DNA from: Thermoplasmata archaeon
GTDB lineage: Archaea; Thermoplasmatota; Thermoplasmata; Lutacidiplasmatales; UBA184
Length of the DNA: 36,923 nt
Assembly (NCBI GenBank): GCA_021812305.1
Contig: JAKAOB010000005.1
Coordinates: forward strand, 1 to 36,923
Direction of reading: 5' to 3'
Under the pieces are notes generated by a model. That model had not been told where the DNA came from. It did no database searches and worked only from the letters and a program-made list of their open reading frames with translations. The position numbers were made by a program, and so were the translations under genes. Below, one piece after another: positions 7,471-16,742 of this stretch (the stretch's first letter is position 1; the number at the start of each line of letters is the position of its first letter).

Positions 7471-9987
7471 TCAGGCGGGGATCCCCGCCCGGCGTCGAAC
7501 GGCTCCGAGGACCTCCAGCATCTCGAGCCCCCGATGGAGCCCCCGGGTTCCCTCGGGGAACGACTCGCGCGCGAAGAACGTGCGCACTTCGGCCTCCCGC
7601 CCGAGCCCGACGGTGGGCAGGGTGAAGTTGAGGAGGTTCGACAGCCACCAGCTGCCTTCGGCCCGCTTCTCGTACTGCCGGAGGTTTTGGGCGAGCCACT
7701 CCCAGGCGGGCCCCCACCCGAGCGGGTTGCCGGCGACGCTGCGCAGGGCGTAGCAGGTGTGAACGGTCCGCACGGCCGGGTTCGACAGGCGGCCGAGCGC
7801 GTCGCGCAGCAGCGCTTCGGTGGGAAGCGACCCGATCGAGTACGCCGCCCGCTCGGCGAGGTCGTCGCTCGTCTGCGACGTCAGGTGCGCGAACAGGCCG
7901 TCGACGACGCCGGGACCGCCGGTCCGGGCGTACGCCCGCAGCACCGCGGGGCGGATCGCGCCCGGTACCCGATCGATCTCGCCGAACCGGCCGGCCAAGG
8001 AACGGGCGAGCTCCGGATCGACCGGGACCCGTCCGGCGAGGACGGTCTCCCGGAGGACCGGGTCCGTGTCCGGCTCTCCCGGTCGGGCGTCGAGCCCGAG
8101 CCGGTCCCCCTGGACCCGATGGTACGCCGTGTAGGTCCGCTGGAACGCGGGCAGGTCCCGCAGCAGCGGGCGCAGGGAATGGAGCGAGGCCGTGGTCTCG
8201 GCGACCGTCGGATAGTCGACCGCGTCCTTCACCGCCTCCACCACCTCGAGGTAGTCCCCCAGGGAGAGGTCGCCCGAGAGCAGGAACGCGAGCGAGTCGC
8301 TGACGAACGCCCAGCGGTCGATCGGGTCGAGCGACGCAAGGCGCGCGACGGCCGCCGGGCGCAGCGACGGCTCGTACCAGACCCGGAGGAACGCCGACCG
8401 CCCGGGATTGAGCAGGGGGAGTTCGGTCCCCGTCGCCGGCAGGTCGAGCTCCGCTCCCTCGAACAGGCAGCGGTCGCTCGCGCCGTCCAGCCGGTAGGTC
8501 AGCGGGATCGGCCAGGGCGGGTCGGTCGTTTCCGAGGGGAGGAACGAGAACCGCCGCTGGGTAAGGCGGAAACCGTCCGGCCGCCGTCGCACCTCGATGA
8601 CGGGGAACCCCGGTCGGTCGATCCATGCGCCCATCACCCGGCGGACCGGCTGGTCCGACGACCCCTCGAAGGACCGCCACAGGTCGTCGTCCTTCGCATT
8701 GGCGTACTGGAACTTCTCGAGGTACGCCGTGACCCCCCGACGGAACGGTTCCTCGCCCAGGAAGGCCTCGAGCATCCGGACGATGTTGGCGCCCTTGAAG
8801 TAGGTGATGTCGTCGACGCTCTGGCTGATCTCGCTCGGGTCGCGGATCGTCAGCTTGATCGCGTGGGTCGACCGCTGGGAGTCGGCGAAGTACCCCGGAG
8901 AGGCCCGGATGAGGAACTCGCCCCACGCGTCGCGTCGCAGGTGCAGGCGGTCGGACATCTTCGCCGCGACGAACGTCGTGAAGCTCTCATTGAGCCAGAT
9001 GTCGGTCCACCACTCCATCGTGACGAGGTTCCCGAACCACTGGTGCGCGATCTCGTGGGTGAGGGTCTCGATCGCCCAGCGCACGATCGCGGGGCTCGTC
9101 GTCTCGCCCCAGAGCACCCCGACCTCGGGGAAGGTGATCGCCCCCCAGTTCTCCATCCCGCCCGCCCAGAAGTCCGGCACGGCGATCAGATCGAGCTTGC
9201 GGAACGGGTACGGCCGTCGATAGTACTCCTCGTACCCCCGCAGCACGGGGCCGGCCAGCGCCAACGCGCGGGACCCCTCGGCGGCCTTTCCCGGAGCCGC
9301 CGCCACGCCGACCCGGATCCCCTCGTAGGTCGTCGACACCCGGTCGAACGGGCCGATCCCGAGGTAGACCAGGTAGGTCGACATCGGGGGGGTCGGCGCG
9401 AACGCCCAGACCTTCCGTCCGTCCCGTTCGCTCACGGAGGCGACATCGGCGTTCGCGATGACGGTCAGATCCGGGTCGGTCGCCACCGTGAGGCGGACGA
9501 CGGCCTTGCTCGCCGGATGATCGACGCAGGGGAACAGCCAGCGGCAGCCCAGCGGCTGCATCATCGTCGTGAAGAGCTTGTGCTCGCCGAACCGCGAGAC
9601 GTAAAAGCCGTTCATCACGTCCCGGCGGACGGCCCCCGCGTACTCGATCCGGATCGGCAGGTCGCCGGTGACCGGAGGGCGGAGGACGATCTTCTGACGG
9701 GGCTCGTCGACCGCGTACGGCACCTCGGCCCCCCGGCAGGTGGCGCGATGGACCTCGAGGCCCGCGGCGTCCAGCTCGATGACGGCTCCGGCGTCCCGCA
9801 GCGCGACCGTAACGGTGCCGTGAAACCGCTCCGTCTCCGGGTCGACCTCTAGGTCGACCGCGTACTCCTCGACCTTCGTGGCGGGGCCAGCGTACGGCCC
9901 AACATGAACCTGACGCCGGGCCGAGGCGCCCGCGGCGCCGGCGGCGCCGGGCGCCCCGCCCGCCGGAGGATGCGGGATCGGCCCCAT
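7471..9987 (-). CDS. M1 family zinc aminopeptidase (tricorn interacting factor F2/F3-like)
   Basis: 'GGMENWGAITF' exopeptidase motif and 'HEIAHQWFGNLVTMEWWTDIWLNESF' zinc-binding motif. Start set at ATG 9987. Confidence 0.97.
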   Translation of the reverse strand: MGPIPHPPAGGAPGAAGAAGASARRQVHVGPYAGPATKVEEYAVDLEVDPETERFHGTVTVALRDAGAVIELDAAGLEVHRATCRGAEVPYAVDEPRQKIVLRPPVTGDLPIRIEYAGAVRRDVMNGFYVSRFGEHKLFTTMMQPLGCRWLFPCVDHPASKAVVRLTVATDPDLTVIANADVASVSERDGRKVWAFAPTPPMSTYLVYLGIGPFDRVSTTYEGIRVGVAAAPGKAAEGSRALALAGPVLRGYEEYYRRPYPFRKLDLIAVPDFWAGGMENWGAITFPEVGVLWGETTSPAIVRWAIETLTHEIAHQWFGNLVTMEWWTDIWLNESFTTFVAAKMSDRLHLRRDAWGEFLIRASPGYFADSQRSTHAIKLTIRDPSEISQSVDDITYFKGANIVRMLEAFLGEEPFRRGVTAYLEKFQYANAKDDDLWRSFEGSSDQPVRRVMGAWIDRPGFPVIEVRRRPDGFRLTQRRFSFLPSETTDPPWPIPLTYRLDGASDRCLFEGAELDLPATGTELPLLNPGRSAFLRVWYEPSLRPAAVARLASLDPIDRWAFVSDSLAFLLSGDLSLGDYLEVVEAVKDAVDYPTVAETTASLHSLRPLLRDLPAFQRTYTAYHRVQGDRLGLDARPGEPDTDPVLRETVLAGRVPVDPELARSLAGRFGEIDRVPGAIRPAVLRAYARTGGPGVVDGLFAHLTSQTSDDLAERAAYSIGSLPTEALLRDALGRLSNPAVRTVHTCYALRSVAGNPLGWGPAWEWLAQNLRQYEKRAEGSWWLSNLLNFTLPTVGLGREAEVRTFFARESFPEGTRGLHRGLEMLEVLGAVRRRAGIPA

Positions 9988-10056
9988 GATTCTATGAGCC
10001 GTGCTCCCATGGGGGAACGCGGCCGTCCCCATCGGGCCGGCCGCGAAGAGGTCACC

Positions 10057-10365
10057 ATGGCCACCGGTAAGCCTCCGGCGACGTTCATCGCCGACCTACG
10101 TCCGAGCCGACTCGCCACGTTCGAGGCGAGCGTCGCCTCGGTCGAGGAGATCCGGGAGATCTCCCTGCGGGACGGTCGGAACCAGCGGGTGCGCAACGCG
10201 CGGCTCAAGGACGCGACCGGCGAGATCGCCCTCGTCCTCTGGGGCAAGGAGGTCGACCTCGTCCGGGAAGGGGACCGCATCCGGATCATCGAGGGCTGGG
10301 TCAAGGACTACCAGGGTCGCCCCCAGGTCTCCCTCGGCCGGGTCGGAAAGCTGGAACGGATCTGA
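10057..10365 (+). CDS. OB-fold ssDNA-binding protein (RPA/SOSS-B-like), 102 aa
   Basis: 'FIADLRPSRLATFEASVASVEEIREI..RDGRNQRVRNARLKDATGEIALVLWGKEVDLVREGDRIRIIEGWVKDYQGRPQVSLGRVGKLERI'. Confidence 0.88.
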   Translation: MATGKPPATFIADLRPSRLATFEASVASVEEIREISLRDGRNQRVRNARLKDATGEIALVLWGKEVDLVREGDRIRIIEGWVKDYQGRPQVSLGRVGKLERI

Positions 10366-10401
10366 GCCGGCGCCGGCCCGTACCGGACGAGGGACGGTCG
10401 C

Positions 10402-11637
10402 TCACGTCGGCGCCCCGCGGTCCTCTTCCGGGGGCCGGATCTCCCGGAACCTTCGGTAGACGGCAAGATCGTACGCGATCTTCACCGAGCCGGCGAAAAG
10501 GAAGGGCGCCGTGAGCCACGGGCCACCGGCCGCGAGGAATGCACCGGTGACCGGACCCCCGAGCGCCTGGGCGCTGCGGGCCGCCGTGGTGTACCCCGCG
10601 GCCGCCGGTCGGGCCGCGCGCGGTACGATCGCCTGGGTGTACGACTGACGTGTCGGCACGTCCATCTGGGAAAGGCAGGCCCGCGCGATCCAGAGGCCCG
10701 AGGCGACCACGAAGCTCGGCCCGAAGGCCACGCAGATCAGCAGGAGGTTCGACGGGATGTGGGTGAAGACCATCGTCCGCAGAAGGCCGAAGCGCCGGGC
10801 GAGGGGAACCGCGAGGAGGAACGACAGTCCCGCCGCCAGGTTGGCGACGAAGAAGACCGCGCCGAGGGCGTCGATCCCCGGGGAGAATCGGACGGCGAAG
10901 TAGTAGACGACGAGGCTGTTGACGATGAGCCCTCCCCCGAAGGCGTCCACCGCGAAGAGCGAGGCGAGCGCGTAGATCCGCTGGCGCACCCCCGGGTCGA
11001 GTCGCGCGGTCGCGGCTCCGGTGGGCGCGACGGCGGACGGTCGCGACAGCCCGACGTAGGCGGGCACCAGGCCGAGGCCGAGCAGCGCATAGAGGAGGGC
11101 CGGGACGTCGTGGGGACCCCCCGGCAGACCGGGAAGCCCGCCGGGAGCCGCCGAGAGCGGGCCGGCGGCCAGCGCTCCGAGCGCCCCGCCGACGTAGCCG
11201 AGGAGGTTGTAGACCGCGAACCACTCCGTGCGGCGGGCCTCCGGTGCGGCGTCGGCCAGGACGGCCTGCTCGAGGGCTCCGAGGGGACCGACATCGCTGG
11301 CCCCCGCCACCAGCCCGCCCAGGGCGACCGCGAGCAGCACCGCCCACGGGTTTCCAAGATCTGCCCAGAGAAGCGCCCCGCCCGCGCTGAACGCCGTCGC
11401 CCCCGCCAGGAACACCGCGCGGCGGCCCCACCGACGCTCCAGGGAAGGCACGGCCAGCGACCAGGCCGAGGCCGCGGCGAGAACGAGCCCAAGGAGCACT
11501 CCGATGACCAGGTCGGAGTAGCCGACCACCGCAAGGTCGAGGGCCAGGACGATCGAGAGCGCCCCGGCCCCGAAGCCCCGCATCGAGCGCGTGAGGAGCA
11601 GGAGCCGGGCGTCCCGCGCCCCACCGAAGGTCAGCAT
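10402..11637 (-). CDS. MFS transporter
   Basis: Multiple hydrophobic helices; start at 'MLTFGGARDARLLLLTRSMRGFGAGALSIVLALDL'; 'PSLERRWGRRAVFLAG' MFS loop 2-3-like motif. Confidence 0.9.
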   Translation of the reverse strand: MLTFGGARDARLLLLTRSMRGFGAGALSIVLALDLAVVGYSDLVIGVLLGLVLAAASAWSLAVPSLERRWGRRAVFLAGATAFSAGGALLWADLGNPWAVLLAVALGGLVAGASDVGPLGALEQAVLADAAPEARRTEWFAVYNLLGYVGGALGALAAGPLSAAPGGLPGLPGGPHDVPALLYALLGLGLVPAYVGLSRPSAVAPTGAATARLDPGVRQRIYALASLFAVDAFGGGLIVNSLVVYYFAVRFSPGIDALGAVFFVANLAAGLSFLLAVPLARRFGLLRTMVFTHIPSNLLLICVAFGPSFVVASGLWIARACLSQMDVPTRQSYTQAIVPRAARPAAAGYTTAARSAQALGGPVTGAFLAAGGPWLTAPFLFAGSVKIAYDLAVYRRFREIRPPEEDRGAPT

Positions 11638-11710
11638 TCTGCGCCCTCGCTTCAACGTGCCGTTGCCACCGACGGGGCCATGGGCCGCCCCCTTCCGGAG
11701 CGCGGCCCCT

Positions 11711-12178
11711 TCACGGTGCCGGAGCCGACCGGGAGGCCCCGGCCCCCACCCGCTCCTGGCAGTAGGCGTACAGGGCGTCGTAGACCGGGAACTGCAGGCG
11801 GAGGCTCTCCTCGTCGGTCGGCGTGGTCCGCCGGAAGCCGGTCGCGAGGGCCGCGAGCCCGGCCGACTCGGGGCGCGGTCGGGAGAGACGGGCATCCGCC
11901 CCGCGGACGATCTCGGCGAGGTCGAGGAGGGCCGGGTCGGTGAGGCCGTAGCGCTCGATCACCGCATCGAAGGTCACACGCTCTTCTCCACCGACCGTCC
12001 GATGGTTCAGCTCGGCCCCCGGAGCATCGAAGGCGATCGCACCCTCCCGACGCGCCACTTCGAGGACCGAGGCGGCCGGCACGAACAGGAACACCGCCTT
12101 CGGATCGACGAACCGCCGGATGACCCAGGGGCACGCGACCCGGTCGACCTTCACTTTCTCGCGCGTCACGAACTTCAT
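11711..12178 (-). CDS. ChrB-like chromate resistance domain protein
   Basis: 'MKFVTREKVKVDRVACPWVIRRFVDPKAVFLFVP' plus 'IAFDAPGAELNHR...VTFDAVIERYGL' match the ChrB C-terminal family pattern. Confidence 0.85.
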   Translation of the reverse strand: MKFVTREKVKVDRVACPWVIRRFVDPKAVFLFVPAASVLEVARREGAIAFDAPGAELNHRTVGGEERVTFDAVIERYGLTDPALLDLAEIVRGADARLSRPRPESAGLAALATGFRRTTPTDEESLRLQFPVYDALYAYCQERVGAGASRSAPAP

Positions 12179-12289
12179 GGACACCTCAGCGCGGGATAGC
12201 ACTTCATCGGATAGCCCCACCCCGACGGTCCGCGCCGGGAAGGAACGGTGCATCCGCGGAGGCCCACGGAAGCCGCGGCAGCGGCCGAG

Positions 12290-12724
12290 CTACGACCCGA
12301 GCTTCGTGCCGCAGTTCGGGCAGTAGGCGAACGGACCGAGGGGGTAGACCCGTCCGCAGCCCTTGCACGCGATGAACGACGAAGGAACGGGCGGCGGCGG
12401 GGGGACCGGCGGCCACGGCGCCGCATAATACCCGGTGGCTCCCGTCGGATAGGCGGGGTTCCGGACCAAGGCCAAGACCAAGCCCACGACCAGGAGGATG
12501 AACCCCACGAACCCCAGCACCACCGCGCCGCCGGCGTAGGGATAGTAGCATCCCGACGAAGGGGCGTAGGACCCGCTCGAATAGACGCAGTAGCCGCCGA
12601 TCGCGACGGCGATGATCAGGAGAAGGATACCGACCACGAGCAGGGCCACCCCGAGCTCTCTGTGCAGATACAGCTCGCGGGCGTTGGGCATCCCATGCAT
12701 CGCTCGGAACCCCTGCCCCTGCAT
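12290..12724 (-). CDS. Two-TM membrane protein with C-terminal zinc ribbon
   Basis: Two hydrophobic helices, then Pro-rich linker and 'CKGCGRVYPLGPFAYCPNCGTKL' (CxxC...CxxC). Confidence 0.85.
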   Translation of the reverse strand: MQGQGFRAMHGMPNARELYLHRELGVALLVVGILLLIIAVAIGGYCVYSSGSYAPSSGCYYPYAGGAVVLGFVGFILLVVGLVLALVRNPAYPTGATGYYAAPWPPVPPPPPVPSSFIACKGCGRVYPLGPFAYCPNCGTKLGS

Positions 12725-13024
12725 CGCGTCGGGGGAGTTAAGCCGGTGTCCTCCCTACGCACGCGCCCCCCGTGCCCCCGACCCCGCCGTCGGCCCATCG
12801 GGGCCGGCTCGGGCCCGACGTACAGTCGCTCCCCGCATCGACCCCGCCGCACGGACGCCGCCGGAGGAGGGGGCGCCGCGCGGGCCGGCCCGCCCGACCC
12901 TCCGGGCCGACGGCGACCCGCGGCGGTTCCCGGGGATCTCTCCGCCCGCCCTCTGCACGAGCGCCGTGGCACCTCCCCGAGGAGGTGGGGGCGCCGGTTA
13001 CCCCCGGTTCCGCACATAGTTAAG

Positions 13025-13045
13025 TAGCTCAATATTTTGGTAGCT
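13025..13045 (+). promoter_or_regulatory. Direct repeat TAGCT-N11-TAGCT overlapping the putative MarR promoter
   Basis: TAGCT at 13025-13029 and 13041-13045, flanking AT-rich 'CAATATTTTGG', just upstream of the ATG at 13047. Confidence 0.4.
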
Positions 13046-13046
13046 G

Positions 13047-13544
13047 ATGCAATCCATGACCCCACCTCGAGCCTCGGTGGCGACACCCCCGGTCCAGGAC
13101 GTCGAGGAGCTCCTGGCGAGCCTGTACGGGGCGACCCACGCCGTGCGGGATCGCCTGCGGGACGAACTGGAACGGACCGGACTGTCCGCGCCCACGTTCT
13201 GGGCCCTTCACCACATCGTCACCGAGGGTCCGCGCAACGTCGGCCAGGTCGCCGCCGCGTGTGTGGTGACCTCGGCCAATGTGAGCACGGCCGTTGAGGA
13301 TCTCGTGGCCGCGGACCTCGTACGGCGCGCGCGGGCCGACGGCGACCGCCGGGTGGTGCTCCTGACCCCCACTCCGCGTGGCCGCAGCCTCCATCGGGCG
13401 GTCTGGGAGCGGGTCTCCCAGCGCCTGGCGACCAGCCTGACCGGGCTCGCACCGGCGGAGCTCGACGCGGCGACGCGGGTGCTCCACCGCCTGTCCCACG
13501 ATGGGGCCGAGCTCCGAAGGATACCGGAGGTGCCGGCCGTATGA
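13047..13544 (+). CDS. MarR-family transcriptional regulator
   Basis: wHTH pattern 'TFWALHHIVTEGPRNVGQVAAACVVTSANVSTAVEDLVAADLVRRARADGDRRVVLLTPTPRGRSL'. Alternative ATG at 13056. Confidence 0.94.
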   Translation: MQSMTPPRASVATPPVQDVEELLASLYGATHAVRDRLRDELERTGLSAPTFWALHHIVTEGPRNVGQVAAACVVTSANVSTAVEDLVAADLVRRARADGDRRVVLLTPTPRGRSLHRAVWERVSQRLATSLTGLAPAELDAATRVLHRLSHDGAELRRIPEVPAV

Positions 13545-15169
13545 CGGCGGCCCCCACCCTCACCGCGATCGGACAGCCGTACGACGCCCGTCGGGCCCGG
13601 CAGCTGCTGATCATCGTCGCCGGGATGGCGCTGATGGTGACGTACGTGGAGACCATGGTCCTCCCGGCGTTCAAGCAGTTCTACACCTTCTTCCAGCTCA
13701 GCGGGACCGGAGCGTTCGGAACGATCGCCTGGATCCTCTCCGCCTACCTGCTCGTCGGCACCGTCGTCGTCCCGATCTTCGGCAAGCTCGGCGACCTCTA
13801 CGGCAAGAAGCGGATGCTCATCATCGCCATGGGGATCTACGCCGTAGCGGTCACCCTGGCAGGGTTCACCCCCAACATCGGCGATGCCCTCGGAATGGCC
13901 CGGTCGCAGGAGATCTACCTCCTGATCGGGGCCCGGGCGGTCCAAGGGATCGGGATGGGGATGTTCCCCCTCGCTTTCGCCATGATCCCGGAAGCGTTCC
14001 CGGCCGCGCGGGTCGCCCAGGCCCAAGGGGTCGTCAGCGCGATGTTCGCCGCGGGGGCGGCGCTCGGGCTTGCGGGCGGCGGCTGGATCGCCCAGCAGTA
14101 CGGCTGGCAGTTCACCTACCACACCGTGGTCCCGCTGGCCATCACCCTCGTCGTCCTCGGGGTGTTCCTCCTGCGCGAGTCCCCGGTCCACGAGCGGCGG
14201 CCCCTGGACCTGCCCGGGGTCAGCTCCCTCGGTTTCGGCCTCGCCATGCTGCTCGTCGGGATCACCGAAGGCGCCGACTGGGGCTGGACGAACTTCACCG
14301 CGGTCCACTTCGGGGGGATCCCCTGGGGCGCCCCCGAGTTCTTCCTCCTCGCGGTCGCGGGCTTCGTCGCGTTCGCCCTCTGGGAGCCGCGCGCGCCCTC
14401 CCCGGTCATCCAGTTCGAGGCGCTCCGGCCGCGGAACATCTTCGTCTCGAACGTCAACGGGATCCTGGTCGGACTGCTGATGTTCTTCGCGTTCACGACG
14501 GTCGTCATCCTGGCGGAGCTCCCGATCGGGCCGGGGCTCGGCGTGAGCGAGCTCACGTTCGGCCTGCTCGCCCTTCCGTCCGCCCTCTCGATGCTGGCGT
14601 TCGGCCCGCTCCTGGGAGCGGCCATCGGACGGATCGGACCGAAGCCGGTGACGCTGCTCGGCTACGGCCTCATGGCGATCGCCGGGATCCTCCTGGTCAC
14701 GGTCCATCCGTCGACGATCGAGCTGTCGGCGTTCATGGTCCCGCTGATGGTGGGCAATGTCGCCGTCCTCATCGCGATGTCCAACATGATCGTCCTGTCG
14801 GTCGACCGTCGGGAGCTCGGGATCCAGACGGGGATGAACCAGACGTTCCGCAACCTGGGCACGGCGATCGCCCCGGTCGTGACGACGAGCATCCTCGCGA
14901 GCTTCACCGCCGTCTACTACGTGACGGTCGCGTCCCCCGGAGGGGGACCGTCGTTCTCGGTCCCCACGACCTCCTATGCCCTCGAGGGATTCCAAGTCGT
15001 CTTCGGGCTGGTCGCGGCCCTGTCGTTGATCGGGTTCGGACTGAGCCTCGCGCTCCGGAACTACCGGTTCCTCGCCGACGGGACGCGCCACGGCCACGGC
15101 GCCGCCGCGCCCCCCACCGAGACGCGCCCCGCGGTGCCGGCCCCGCCGGTCGAGGCGGTCAGCGAGTAG
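13541..15169 (+). CDS. MFS drug/solute exporter (DHA2, 14-TM type)
   Basis: 'GKLGDLYGKKRMLIIAMGIYAVA', 'GARAVQGIGMGMFPLAFAMIPEAFP'; ATG overlaps the marR stop (ATGA), implying an operon. Confidence 0.95.
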   Translation: MTAAPTLTAIGQPYDARRARQLLIIVAGMALMVTYVETMVLPAFKQFYTFFQLSGTGAFGTIAWILSAYLLVGTVVVPIFGKLGDLYGKKRMLIIAMGIYAVAVTLAGFTPNIGDALGMARSQEIYLLIGARAVQGIGMGMFPLAFAMIPEAFPAARVAQAQGVVSAMFAAGAALGLAGGGWIAQQYGWQFTYHTVVPLAITLVVLGVFLLRESPVHERRPLDLPGVSSLGFGLAMLLVGITEGADWGWTNFTAVHFGGIPWGAPEFFLLAVAGFVAFALWEPRAPSPVIQFEALRPRNIFVSNVNGILVGLLMFFAFTTVVILAELPIGPGLGVSELTFGLLALPSALSMLAFGPLLGAAIGRIGPKPVTLLGYGLMAIAGILLVTVHPSTIELSAFMVPLMVGNVAVLIAMSNMIVLSVDRRELGIQTGMNQTFRNLGTAIAPVVTTSILASFTAVYYVTVASPGGGPSFSVPTTSYALEGFQVVFGLVAALSLIGFGLSLALRNYRFLADGTRHGHGAAAPPTETRPAVPAPPVEAVSE

Positions 15170-16634
15170 GCGCGGCGGCCGGTGCCGCCGCCTCGCGCCG
15201 CTCCGGGTACCGGCCCCGTGCCCAGGAGAACGCCGCGGCGAGCGCCAGGATCGCCGCCGAGCCGAAGAGGGCCGCGTGGATGCCCGTCAGGAAGCTCGCT
15301 CCGATCCCCCCCAGCAGGTTCGTCGTCCCGAGGAAGACCTCGTACGCCACGTAGCGGGGTACGCTCGCCGACGCGATCGAGAGGGTAAGGACGAAGCTCA
15401 GCAGCGTGCCCATGTTGGACAGCGTGGCCCGCAGACCGCTCACCGCACCGAACGTCCGCGGCGACGCCTGGCTCATGATCGCGGTGTTGTTCGCCGGCCA
15501 GAACATCCCCCCGCCGAATCCGCTCACGATCGAGATGATCGGGATCCATCCGAGCCAGGCGTCGAGCGACAGCGCGGCGTACGCGAGGACCGCCACCATC
15601 ATCAGCACGATGCCGCCCGTGGCGAGGGCCCGCGGCCCCACCCGGTCGACCTGGCGGCCCATGAACGGCCCCGCGACGGCCCCGACCAGGTAGCCCGGGA
15701 CGAGGAGGATCGAGGCGTCGAGCGGGGAGAGCCCCCGCAGGCCCTGCAGGTACATCGTGAGCAGGAACACGACCGCGAGGTAGCCGAGCGCCTGCAGGAA
15801 GCTCGCCGCGAGCGAGAAGCCGAGCAGGCGCCGGCGGAACTCCGAGAGCTCGAGCATCGGCCGCGCCACGCGCAGCTCGACGGCGACGAACACCGGGAGC
15901 AGGGCGAGCCCGATCGCGACCAGCGCGAGGTTGGTGAGCGTGACCCCGGCCGCGGCGACCTCGATGGTGCCGTAGCAGATCGCGGCCAGGGCCCCCGAGA
16001 ACAGCACGAAGCCGGGCAGGTCGAAGTGGGCGGGCTGGCGGTCGTGGCGCGGAAGGGTCCTCAGGCCAAGGAGGACGGCCCCGACGCCGATCGGGAGGTT
16101 GATGAGGAAGTTGTACCGCCAGCCGAGCGTCGTCGTGATCACCCCGCCGAGGAGCACGCCGAGGATCGCCCCGACGCTCCAGCCGAAGACGAGGAACCCG
16201 AACGGACGGCCGCGGCGCTCCGGTGGGAAGACATGGGCGATCAGGGCTCCGCCGTTCGCGAAGATCACGGCGCCGCCGATCGCCTGGACGGCCCGGGCCG
16301 CGATGAGGAACTCGGCGGTAGGGGCGAAGCCGGAGAGGCCCGAACCGATCGTGAACAGCGCGAAGCCCGCGTTGTAGACGAGCCCGCGGCCCAGCATGTC
16401 GCCGACGCGCCCGGCCTGGGTCGTCAGGACGGCCGTGATGAGCAGGTAGATCAGGATCGTCCAGATCACCGTGTCGAGCGGCGAGACGAGCTCGCGCGCC
16501 ATCGTCGGCAGCGCCAGGATCACGATCGTCGAGTCGACCGACACCATCAGCGAGCCGAGCGTGACGAGGACCAGCACCGCGGTCTCGTGCAGCGGAAGCC
16601 GGGGACCGGGGGCGAGGTCGGCAGCGGAGGCCAT
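15159..16634 (-). CDS. MFS drug/solute exporter (DHA2/EmrB, 14-TM type)
   Basis: 'VTLGSLMVSVDSTIVILALPTMARELVSPLDTVIWTILIYLLITAVLTTQAGRVGDMLGRG' is a DHA2 hallmark; 3' end overlaps the convergent MFS gene by 11 bp. Confidence 0.95.
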   Translation of the reverse strand: MASAADLAPGPRLPLHETAVLVLVTLGSLMVSVDSTIVILALPTMARELVSPLDTVIWTILIYLLITAVLTTQAGRVGDMLGRGLVYNAGFALFTIGSGLSGFAPTAEFLIAARAVQAIGGAVIFANGGALIAHVFPPERRGRPFGFLVFGWSVGAILGVLLGGVITTTLGWRYNFLINLPIGVGAVLLGLRTLPRHDRQPAHFDLPGFVLFSGALAAICYGTIEVAAAGVTLTNLALVAIGLALLPVFVAVELRVARPMLELSEFRRRLLGFSLAASFLQALGYLAVVFLLTMYLQGLRGLSPLDASILLVPGYLVGAVAGPFMGRQVDRVGPRALATGGIVLMMVAVLAYAALSLDAWLGWIPIISIVSGFGGGMFWPANNTAIMSQASPRTFGAVSGLRATLSNMGTLLSFVLTLSIASASVPRYVAYEVFLGTTNLLGGIGASFLTGIHAALFGSAAILALAAAFSWARGRYPERREAAAPAAAPTR

Positions 16635-16742
16635 CGGCCGCCCGGGGCCGCGAACGGCCTATAGGGTTTCGCCCCCGCGACCCGGGGTCCGAACGGACCG
16701 CTCTCCCGGCCCGGCGCCCGCGCTCGGCGGGGACGATCGCCG

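Noticed and set aside
7534-9852. 772-aa plus-strand ORF antisense to the M1 aminopeptidase
   Set aside because: Shadow ORF caused by high GC3 on the opposite strand; charged/Arg-rich composition, no domain, while the opposite frame has intact catalytic motifs.
12730-13018. Overlapping short ORFs in the GC-rich gap before marR
   Set aside because: No domain, extreme Pro/Arg content in every frame; treated as intergenic.
13208-15097. 629-aa minus-strand ORF antisense to marR-MFS
   Set aside because: Asp/Glu/Arg/His repeat-like composition characteristic of antisense frames of GC-rich membrane proteins.
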